Below, piece by piece: positions 1-4,737 of a DNA stretch of 5,764 nucleotides. The notes beneath the pieces were generated by a model. That model was not told where the DNA came from, ran no database searches, and saw only the letters and a list, made by a program, of their open reading frames with translations. The stretch spans positions 21,672-27,435 of the forward strand of contig MAGV01000074.1 of the NCBI GenBank assembly GCA_001717015.1, given 5' to 3'. Made by a program: the position numbers and the translations under genes. The stretch is from Candidatus Methanosuratincola petrocarbonis (ex Vanwonterghem et al. 2016) (GTDB lineage Archaea; Thermoproteota; Methanomethylicia; Methanomethylicales; Methanomethylicaceae). The stretch's first letter is position 1, and the number at the start of each line of letters is the position of its first letter.

Positions 1-65
1 TCCGCGATCCTGTCGTAAAGCTCCCCGAGCTCCCTTCTTCCTGAAGAGCACCCCACGAGATTCAC
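1..65 (-). CDS. Unidentified protein, N-terminal fragment cut by the left edge
   Basis: The last gene of the minus-strand operon begins here and leaves the window after about 21 codons. The reading frame is open from GTG at 65 to the edge and reads MNLVGCSSGRRELGELYDRI before continuing. It starts 3 bases after the stop of the phosphoglycolate phosphatase gene, so the two are almost certainly co-transcribed and perhaps translationally coupled. A second in-frame GTG at codon 4 follows a GGGTGA stretch and could be the true start. The fragment is too short to assign a family, and I do not recognise it. The call rests on the open frame, the tight spacing and the protein-like composition. Confidence 0.55.
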   Translation of the reverse strand, partial: MNLVGCSSGRRELGELYDRIA

Positions 66-68
66 CCT

Positions 69-761
69 TTAAGGGCTCCCGATTTCTCCTGACAGGATCG
101 CGTCGGCTATCTCAGCAAAACCTTTCCCGAATGCGGACTTGGAGACGTAGTCCGCCTCCTTCTTGATCGACTCGTCCCCGTTGGCTACAACGCACCTGAT
201 CCCGGCGGCGCGCAGAAGCTCGGCGTCGGTCAAGCTGTCCCCTACGCCTACCACCTCCTCCCTGCCGAGCCCCGCCCACCTCAGCGCCTCGAGGAGGCCG
301 ACACCCTTGTCGACCCTCTTGTCCAGGATGTGGTATGCGAATCCACTGTCAATGACCTTGATCCCTTCGAATTTGTTCACTTCCGACACCACTTTGTCGT
401 AATCGATCGTTCTCATTATTGCGGCATCGACAAGCCTGTGCGGGTTTGACCAAGCCTCCCTGATCAGATCGCCATATACTGCCCTTAGGTGATCAATTGC
501 CTTCCTGCCGAGCCCCCTCTCGCCTAGGATCTTTATCTTCCCTCTGTATTCGACGACCCCTCCATTCTCCGCGACCGTCGGTCCAGTGCACCCTATGTAC
601 CTGGAGAGCGCTTTGAGTATGCAGAGCGCGTTACCCGAGCAGAGGATTACCTTTATTCCCCTCCCCTCGAGCTTTCTTATCGCCTCGATCGCCTCGATGT
701 CGATTATTGAGTTGTCATCTGTGATCGTCCCGTCTACGTCGGTGGCAACGGCTCTTATCAT
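69..761 (-). CDS. pgp: Phosphoglycolate phosphatase, archaeal HAD type
   Basis: This 230-residue HAD-superfamily hydrolase most likely dephosphorylates 2-phosphoglycolate to glycolate in the cytoplasm. All four HAD motifs are visible: DVDGT near the N-terminus with nucleophile D8 and acid/base D10, the motif II serine S42 in VILCSGN, the motif III lysine K152 in DKRVDKG, and GDSLTD with D175 and D179 for magnesium. The segment between motifs II and III (about residues 60-145) forms a type-IIB-like cap, and TVAENGG at about 62-68 is typical of the archaeal phosphoglycolate phosphatase/sucrose-phosphatase-like group. Length matches the family. The ATG at 761 lies 19 bases after the thioredoxin stop, with only a weak ribosome site (AGGAAAGTGG). 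Substrate is inferred from family; a related Cof-type sugar phosphatase role cannot be excluded. Confidence 0.9.
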   Translation of the reverse strand: MIRAVATDVDGTITDDNSIIDIEAIEAIRKLEGRGIKVILCSGNALCILKALSRYIGCTGPTVAENGGVVEYRGKIKILGERGLGRKAIDHLRAVYGDLIREAWSNPHRLVDAAIMRTIDYDKVVSEVNKFEGIKVIDSGFAYHILDKRVDKGVGLLEALRWAGLGREEVVGVGDSLTDAELLRAAGIRCVVANGDESIKKEADYVSKSAFGKGFAEIADAILSGEIGSP

Positions 762-780
762 CGCAAACCACTTTCCTAGT

Positions 781-1110
781 TCATGGGCTGAGGAGTCGTG
801 TTTTGAGATCTTCCTCTAGCTTATCTGGTTCCATTAGCCCCCCCAATCTGTGGATCTCCCTGCCATTCCTGAAGAAGATAAATGTGGGGGTGACATATAC
901 TTCATAATCCTCTGGCTTCTTCCTGTTCTCCCTCATGTTAAGCTTCGCAAAAGCCGCCTTGCCTGCATATTTTCTCGCGAGCTCCTCGTAAATTGGCGCC
1001 ATCTCGCTGCAGATGCTGCACCAAGGGTCCCAGAACTCCACGACAGCAACCGCGTTCCTGTCTATGTAACTGTCAAAATCCTTGTCTGTTAATTCCACAA
1101 GTGAAGACAT
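781..1110 (-). CDS. Small thioredoxin-fold protein with a WCSIC active site
   Basis: This is a single-domain thioredoxin of 109 residues, the usual family length, and a cytosolic thiol-disulfide oxidoreductase. The redox pair is C31/C34 in FWDPWCSICSEMAP, and the cis-proline is P75 in VTPTF. The buried acid normally seen as Asp before FW is Glu (E25). The inner dipeptide Ser-Ile differs from the classic Gly-Pro, so redox potential and partner may differ from bulk thioredoxin. I chose the ATG at 1110 because GGAGGT lies 10 bases upstream (1121-1126) and the thioredoxin domain begins there. Two further in-frame ATGs at 1131 and 1179 would add a basic 7- or 23-residue N-terminus foreign to the fold and would put the ribosome site inside the gene. 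It leads an operon with the phosphatase. Confidence 0.88.
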   Translation of the reverse strand: MSSLVELTDKDFDSYIDRNAVAVVEFWDPWCSICSEMAPIYEELARKYAGKAAFAKLNMRENRKKPEDYEVYVTPTFIFFRNGREIHRLGGLMEPDKLEEDLKTRLLSP

Positions 1111-1120
1111 TCTTTGATGA

Positions 1121-1126
1121 ACCTCC
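1121..1126 (-). promoter_or_regulatory. Ribosome binding site that fixes the thioredoxin start
   Basis: On the minus strand the sequence reads GGAGGT, the strongest Shine-Dalgarno match in this operon, followed by 10 bases and then ATG at 1110. It favours the shorter 109-residue thioredoxin over the 132-residue version that starts at 1179. Confidence 0.75.
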
Positions 1127-1158
1127 TTCATTTCCCTTCTAAAAGGGTATCCATAGGA

Positions 1159-1171
1159 CCTATTTATCTTT
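1159..1171 (-). promoter_or_regulatory. Candidate box A promoter of the thioredoxin-phosphatase operon
   Basis: On the minus strand this stretch reads AAAGATAAATAGG, a reasonable archaeal TATA element. A start about 25 bases downstream would fall near 1136-1139, giving a short leader that still contains the GGAGGT ribosome site. A competing AT-rich element at 1208-1228 could instead give a longer leader. The position is inferred from sequence only. Confidence 0.45.
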
Positions 1172-1218
1172 GCATTCATCTGATGAAATATCCGCTTTAG
1201 AATTTTTTAGATAAAAAC

Positions 1219-1228
1219 CTTTAAAAAG
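1219..1228 (+). promoter_or_regulatory. Candidate box A promoter of the beta-CASP nuclease
   Basis: CTTTAAAAAG preceded by AAAACC resembles a BRE plus TATA pair. A start about 26 bases downstream, near 1250, gives a leader of roughly 19 bases containing the GAGGT ribosome site at 1256-1260. The element is nearly palindromic and lies in the divergent region shared with the thioredoxin operon, so it may also contribute to leftward transcription. Confidence 0.5.
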
Positions 1229-1255
1229 ATTGAAATCCAACCATTATTGGATATT

Positions 1256-1260
1256 GAGGT
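1256..1260 (+). promoter_or_regulatory. Ribosome binding site that fixes the nuclease start
   Basis: GAGGT sits 8 bases before the ATG at 1269. The upstream in-frame TTG at 1230 has no comparable site and lies next to the probable box A, so the ATG at 1269 is preferred. Confidence 0.6.
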
Positions 1261-1268
1261 TTCTCGTG

Positions 1269-2777
1269 ATGCCCCAGCTGAGGCTGCTTGGCGCAGGACG
1301 CGAGGTAGGGCGCTCATGCATACGCCTTGACGTGAATAACCATCACTTTCTACTTGACTGCGGTATTGACCCCGCTGCCACCGGACCAAAGGCATTGCCT
1401 GATTTCTCAGGAACGAGCATAGAAAACTTGGATGCCGTATTTGTCTCCCACGCGCACCTTGACCACACCGGGGCCATACCAGAGCTTGTGAGAAGAGGCT
1501 TCAAGGGCAAGGTGTTCATGACCCTGCCCACCCTTGCGCTCGTCAAGCTCCTCTGGCAGGACGAGCTGTCGATAATGGAAAGGGAGTGGCTTAAGGAGGA
1601 TCGCCTTTGGTCTTCCAAGGAGATGCACCAGGTGCTGAACAAGTTGGCAGTCCCGACGACCTACCACGAGGTCTTCAAGCTCGACTCGATAAGCGTGAAC
1701 TTCCACAACGCGGGCCACATATTGGGTTCGACGATGACTGAGATTATGTATAAGGGCTTCAGGCTGGTATACTCAGGGGATCTGGGGACCTCCTCCAACC
1801 ACCTCAGGTACTGGCGCACTGAAGACTTGGTCTACCCGGATGTGCTGATATGCGAGGGGACCTACGGGGGGAAGAACAGGAAGAGCAGGGAGGAGACCGG
1901 CAAGGAGTTCATTGACTCCGTCAGATCGACGATAGAGTCCGGCGGGAAGATACTCATACCAACATTCTCTGTGGGGAAGGCGCAGGAGATCCTCAAGATA
2001 CTGAAGGACAGCTGGAACAAGATCCCGAACGTTGAGGTCTACTTGGAGGGCATGGCAATCGAAACGCTCCGGATCTATGAGCAGTTCCTGATCTATATGG
2101 ACGACAAGGTGAGGCGGGCATACCTCTTCAACAACATCAACCCATTCAGGTGGGAGGCCCTCCGGACCTTCAAGAGCATATCGGAAAGGAAACGCCTCTA
2201 CCAGAGGGACTGCGCATGCATAATACTTGCGCCCTCGGGGATGCTGAGGGGCGGGTGGAGCGTCTGGCACATGATAAAGATGGCGCCGGATGAGAAGAAC
2301 CTGATTGCCCTGTGCGGTCATATGGAGGAAGGGACTACTGGACACCAGCTCATGTCCGGAGTGAGGAGCTTTACTCTGAGGGACATGATATCAAAGGAGT
2401 CTAAGGAGGTCAATGTCAGCTGCAAAGTGGCCCACTTTGACATCTCTGCCCACGCAATGCACAACGAGCTGTGCAACTACATCTCGAGGATAAAGCCCGA
2501 GAGGCTCGTGCTAGTCCATGGCGATGAGGAAAGCCTCAAGGCTCTTGCAGAGTCGGTCAAGCAGCACACTGGCGAGATCATCATACCATCCGTAGGAGAG
2601 ACTGTTGATCTCGAACACAGGTCCCAGAGCAGCACGCAAGAGATCCATGTCGAGGTCCCTATTTCTCAATCAACCTCGATTATCGTGCCAAAGAGCTTTT
2701 CCTTGCGGGTTAAGCACCGCGGTAAGGAGAGGTTCATGCGGGCAGAGGACATCCGCTCACTGTTAAACACCAAGTGA
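1269..2777 (+). CDS. Beta-CASP metallo-beta-lactamase ribonuclease (archaeal CPSF2/RNase J-like)
   Basis: This 502-residue zinc-dependent nuclease of the CPSF/RNase J group is expected to act in RNA processing or decay. In order: GAGREVGRSC at 8-17, the lactamase signature HAHLDH at 61-66, the zinc histidine H150 in NAGHILGS, D171 in YSGDLG, motif A acid E196 in CEGTYGG, the beta-CASP core around APSGML and EEGTTGHQL, motif B histidine H395 in ISAHAM, and motif C histidine H417 in LVHGDEE. The spacing of 22 between the last two histidines matches CPSF-73. No N-terminal KH domains are present, which argues against aCPSF1. About 50 residues follow the catalytic core (451-502), ending in a basic segment that could bind RNA. 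All metal ligands appear intact. Whether it is an endonuclease or a 5'-3' exonuclease cannot be told from sequence. Confidence 0.9.
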   Translation: MPQLRLLGAGREVGRSCIRLDVNNHHFLLDCGIDPAATGPKALPDFSGTSIENLDAVFVSHAHLDHTGAIPELVRRGFKGKVFMTLPTLALVKLLWQDELSIMEREWLKEDRLWSSKEMHQVLNKLAVPTTYHEVFKLDSISVNFHNAGHILGSTMTEIMYKGFRLVYSGDLGTSSNHLRYWRTEDLVYPDVLICEGTYGGKNRKSREETGKEFIDSVRSTIESGGKILIPTFSVGKAQEILKILKDSWNKIPNVEVYLEGMAIETLRIYEQFLIYMDDKVRRAYLFNNINPFRWEALRTFKSISERKRLYQRDCACIILAPSGMLRGGWSVWHMIKMAPDEKNLIALCGHMEEGTTGHQLMSGVRSFTLRDMISKESKEVNVSCKVAHFDISAHAMHNELCNYISRIKPERLVLVHGDEESLKALAESVKQHTGEIIIPSVGETVDLEHRSQSSTQEIHVEVPISQSTSIIVPKSFSLRVKHRGKERFMRAEDIRSLLNTK

Positions 2778-2780
2778 GGA

Positions 2781-3665
2781 TCATCCGTGGAAGTATTCTG
2801 AGACAACCCCACTACCCTTCTCTCTGCCAGGAATCCCCGCCGCGTCAGCCCTGCATTGCCGGCAGAGCCTGAACTGCGGTAAGTACTTCTCTGCGACATT
2901 CCTCGCTTCCTCGAGCTCTTGGCATGTCGGTCTCCTGTGCTCCTTGAAACCATGCTGCGGTATGAGCGGTATTATGTTCATGAGGCTCGCGCCCCTCTTT
3001 AAGGCCTCCTCTGCAATGCGGGGGATCTGGTCATCGTTGATCCCTGGTATCAGGACGGTGTTTATCCTGACTACTATGCCCCGTTTAACAAGCTCTTCAA
3101 TCCCGCGGAACTGCTTCCGTATCAGCAGCCCTGCACCATCGGCGCCGTAAAGCGTCTCTCCCTTATACCTCACCCACTCATAGATCTTTGATCCCACTTC
3201 CGGATCAACAGCATTTATTGTAACTGTGACAGTCCTGACCCCGCTGTCCTTCAGTTTCTCCGCAACATCCTCGAGCAGCAATCCGTTCGTTGAGAGGCAC
3301 AGTATGAGGTCAGGGTAGCTTTCTTTTATCCGTCCAAGCACCCTGTAAGTTGCCTCGTTCTCGAGCGGGTCTCCGGGCCCGGCTACGCCCACAACCTTCA
3401 GGTTGGGGTTGCTCTTCACCTCTGCCTCTAGCCTCTTGAACGCCATTTCGTCGTCCATTATGCGGGCTGCAATCCCCGGCTTCTGCTCGCACTTGTCAAT
3501 CTTCCTCACACAGTATCTGCATTGGATGTTGCACCTTGGCGCTACAGGCAGGTGGATCCTTGCGGCTGTGAAGTGCGCCTTCACACCAAAGCAAGGGTGA
3601 GCTGCTGTTAGGTGAGCAAACTTTGAGCCTACCCCGGCCCACTTAGGGTTCTCTTTGTCCGACAT
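2781..3665 (-). CDS. nifB: NifB, radical SAM FeMo-cofactor core synthase
   Basis: NifB makes the 8Fe-9S-carbide core (NifB-co/L-cluster) of nitrogenase cofactor, using S-adenosylmethionine. The 294-residue protein has the radical SAM motif CNIQCRYC at 45-52 (C45, C49, C52). It also has the residues matching extra cluster ligands in characterised NifB: H23 and C25 in AHPCFG, C59 in DKCEQKPG, C123 in LCLSTNG, and C268/C271 in LCRQCRADA. GVAGPGDPL (93-101), TINAVDPEVG and PGIND are also typical. It ends shortly after the last pair, so it is the stand-alone archaeal form without a NifX domain. The ATG at 3665 follows GAGGGGG. No nifH, D, K, E or N lies in the window, so use in nitrogen fixation is inferred. 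A NifB-like enzyme serving another system is possible, but full ligand conservation favours genuine NifB. Confidence 0.92.
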   Translation of the reverse strand: MSDKENPKWAGVGSKFAHLTAAHPCFGVKAHFTAARIHLPVAPRCNIQCRYCVRKIDKCEQKPGIAARIMDDEMAFKRLEAEVKSNPNLKVVGVAGPGDPLENEATYRVLGRIKESYPDLILCLSTNGLLLEDVAEKLKDSGVRTVTVTINAVDPEVGSKIYEWVRYKGETLYGADGAGLLIRKQFRGIEELVKRGIVVRINTVLIPGINDDQIPRIAEEALKRGASLMNIIPLIPQHGFKEHRRPTCQELEEARNVAEKYLPQFRLCRQCRADAAGIPGREKGSGVVSEYFHG

Positions 3666-3670
3666 GCATT

Positions 3671-3677
3671 CCCCCTC
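3671..3677 (-). promoter_or_regulatory. Ribosome binding site of nifB
   Basis: On the minus strand GAGGGGG lies 5 bases before the nifB ATG at 3665. An overlapping out-of-frame ATG occurs in AATGCATG, but only the second ATG opens the nifB frame. Confidence 0.5.
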
Positions 3678-3688
3678 TAACTTATTTA

Positions 3689-3701
3689 ATAACGGTGTTA
3701 T
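3689..3701. repeat. Perfect 5-3-5 inverted repeat in the nifB promoter
   Basis: ATAACGGTGTTAT forms two perfect 5-base arms around a 3-base centre. It lies between the stop of the upstream winged-helix-like gene and nifB, and overlaps the candidate nifB TATA element (3699-3706) by three bases. That placement is what a repressor operator would need, but a 13-bp AT-rich palindrome can also arise by chance. Confidence 0.35.
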
Positions 3702-3706
3702 ATATT
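3699..3706 (-). promoter_or_regulatory. Candidate TATA box of nifB
   Basis: On the minus strand this reads AATATATAAC across its edges, a good archaeal box A match. A start about 26 bases downstream falls near 3675-3678, giving a very short leader that just includes the GAGGGGG ribosome site. It overlaps the stop codon of the upstream gene (3705-3707). nifB may thus be transcribed alone or together with that gene. Confidence 0.4.
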
Positions 3707-4109
3707 ATGCGGTCCATTTTGTGTAGGCGTCCGCGAGCCTCTTGAGCGCGCCTGCAAAATCCCTGCTTACAACATACTTCGATTCCGAGATCCTATACTC
3801 GAGTATGCCCAACGGCAAAAGGTAGTCCTTGATAACGGTGTAGGCCGCGCTCCTCCTCCGCTTTTTAAGCCTCTCGTTGATGTAGTCTGACAGCTCCTGG
3901 GTTGTCACCCACCTGGGATACCCCCTGTTCTCGCGATCGCTCTTGATCTTTATCCATTCAAGTATGAGGGTAGCTATCTCCTTATAGGACTCGGCATTAG
4001 TGAAGACTATCTCTGCGATCTCCTTCAGGCCCATGTTACTAGAGACGTTCGAGGCAATGAAGTACATCTTGCCGGATCTCTTGGCTCTTCGGACGATCCT
4101 CCGAGGCAA
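3705..4109 (-). CDS. Small winged-helix-like protein of unknown function
   Basis: I do not recognise a named family. The 134-residue product has a basic N-terminus (1-14), a helix at about 42-57, then a likely winged helix: helix TTQELSDYINER (69-80), a basic linker KKRRRS (82-87), a probable recognition helix at 87-99, and a beta-hairpin 'wing' at about 101-116. This suggests a DNA-binding regulator. There are no cysteines, signal peptide or membrane segments. The start is uncertain: TTG at 4109 has an AGGGGT site 7 bases upstream, while in-frame ATGs at 4067 and 4034 lack good sites and would give 120 or 109 residues with the helical part intact. It ends 39 bases before nifB on the same strand, so it may regulate or be co-transcribed with nifB. 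The role is inference. Confidence 0.7.
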   Translation of the reverse strand: MPRRIVRRAKRSGKMYFIASNVSSNMGLKEIAEIVFTNAESYKEIATLILEWIKIKSDRENRGYPRWVTTQELSDYINERLKKRRRSAAYTVIKDYLLPLGILEYRISESKYVVSRDFAGALKRLADAYTKWTA

Positions 4110-4152
4110 CGTGGCAACCCCTGTGTTATGATCTGAATTACGACCATGGAGA

Positions 4153-4160
4153 CCTAATAA
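4153..4160 (-). promoter_or_regulatory. Weak candidate box A of the winged-helix-like gene
   Basis: On the minus strand the sequence reads GTTATTAG, a modest TATA match. A transcript start about 26 bases on, near 4130, would carry the AGGGGT site before the TTG at 4109. An alternative AT-rich element at 4186-4198 faces the divergent gene more plausibly. Confidence 0.25.
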
Positions 4161-4187
4161 CGCTTGCCATTTGTTACACAGATCTAG

Positions 4188-4197
4188 AAAGATATTT
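4188..4197 (+). promoter_or_regulatory. Candidate box A of the 151-residue gene
   Basis: AAAGATATTT is a plausible archaeal TATA element. A start about 26 bases downstream would be near 4219, just ahead of the GAGGAGG ribosome site, giving a leader of about 18 bases. Confidence 0.4.
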
Positions 4198-4222
4198 CAG
4201 TTTGCGTGCACTCTTTCTAAGT

Positions 4223-4229
4223 GAGGAGG
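4223..4229 (+). promoter_or_regulatory. Strong ribosome binding site that supports a TTG start
   Basis: GAGGAGG is followed by 7 bases and TTG at 4237. No in-frame ATG lies nearby: the ATG in AATTCAATGAT is out of frame. The site therefore decides the TTG start. Confidence 0.75.
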
Positions 4230-4236
4230 CTCATTT

Positions 4237-4692
4237 TTGCCAAAGCCACAATTCAATGATCGCAAGGAAGCGCTTTCAGGTCTGGAGCTCGAGAAGGTGC
4301 TGTACGACGCGTCAGAGAGGCTCTCGTCCCAGATCCTCTCTGGAATCAACCCGGAACGGGGGCTGAGCCTGACAATCGATGTATGGGAGCTCGAGAATTT
4401 CCTCCTCCCTTCGCTTAACGCCGCGGTCAACGAGATCCGGATATTTGACGAAATGAAGGCGGAGGACTTCTCTTTCGAGCTGAAGCGCAGGCGCAACACT
4501 CTTACGCACGATCTTGTTAACCTGCTCATAGAGTGCCTCAGGGACGCCTACAGGGAAGATATTGCGGTTGAATATTCCGCGACAAAGGTTGTTACGATCA
4601 GGTTTCTCAAGAAGGTAGAGAACATCTCCGCCGTGAGGAAAGAATTCGCCAACAGGGTGTATGAGGTGCTACGGCACCTCCTCGGGAAATGA
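4237..4692 (+). CDS. Conserved-looking hypothetical protein, soluble and charged
   Basis: I cannot assign a family. The 151-residue product is soluble, rich in Glu, Arg, Lys and Leu, with one tryptophan (in DVWELEN), one cysteine (in LIECLRDAY), and no signal peptide, membrane segment or metal motif. It looks mixed alpha/beta: an N-terminal helix (about 11-35), a strand-like SLTIDV, a helix around FLLPSLNAAVNE, a basic patch KRRRN leading to a long helix through LLIECLRDAY, a strand pair (IAVEYS, VVTIRFL), and a C-terminal helix with KEFANRVYEVLRHLL. The TTG start is well supported by GAGGAGG. It is divergent from the winged-helix-like gene, with 127 bases between them, and is followed 45 bases later by the acyl-CoA synthetase. 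Codon use resembles its neighbours, so there is no sign of transfer. Confidence 0.8.
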   Translation: MPKPQFNDRKEALSGLELEKVLYDASERLSSQILSGINPERGLSLTIDVWELENFLLPSLNAAVNEIRIFDEMKAEDFSFELKRRRNTLTHDLVNLLIECLRDAYREDIAVEYSATKVVTIRFLKKVENISAVRKEFANRVYEVLRHLLGK

Positions 4693-4707
4693 AACAAAAG
4701 GTACCCG

Positions 4708-4713
4708 TTTTTT
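4708..4713 (+). terminator. Possible oligo-T terminator of the 151-residue gene
   Basis: A run of six T residues begins 16 bases after the TGA at 4690-4692. Archaeal RNA polymerase often stops at such tracts without a hairpin. The same bases form part of the next gene's probable box A, so the two roles may overlap or only one may be real. Confidence 0.35.
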
Positions 4714-4715
4714 AA
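4708..4715 (+). promoter_or_regulatory. Box A of the leaderless acyl-CoA synthetase gene
   Basis: TTTTTTAA is centred about 26 bases before the ATG at 4738, exactly the box A to start-site distance in archaea. The transcript would therefore begin at or next to the start codon. No Shine-Dalgarno sequence lies between. Confidence 0.55.
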
Positions 4716-4737
4716 CATGCAGCACCAAGTTTAAAGT

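Noticed and set aside
1111..1179. A longer thioredoxin beginning at 1179 or 1131
   Set aside because: The extra basic residues do not belong to the thioredoxin fold, and the strong GGAGGT site lies just before the ATG at 1110.
1230..1268. A TTG start at 1230 for the nuclease
   Set aside because: It lacks a ribosome site and abuts the probable box A. The ATG at 1269 has GAGGT 8 bases upstream and begins the conserved domain.
1773..2345. A 190-codon open frame on the minus strand inside the nuclease gene
   Set aside because: It lies wholly antisense to a gene with clear catalytic motifs, and its product is rich in Pro, Leu, Val and Arg without recognisable domains. It is a shadow of the coding strand.
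3666..3704. NrpR-type operator (GGAA-N6-TTCC) upstream of nifB
   Set aside because: No such pair is present in the gap, so methanogen-type NrpR control is not supported here.
4105..4118. Direct repeat GGCAAC-N2-GGCAAC at the start of the winged-helix-like gene
   Set aside because: Two six-base copies overlapping the coding start are short and probably chance. There is no third copy or symmetry.
4110..4236. The 127-base divergent gap checked for a tRNA, small RNA or CRISPR
   Set aside because: No tRNA arm sequences, repeat units or strong hairpin were seen. A GTTAT/ATAAC pairing about 27 bases apart is too weak. The gap is explained by two divergent promoters.
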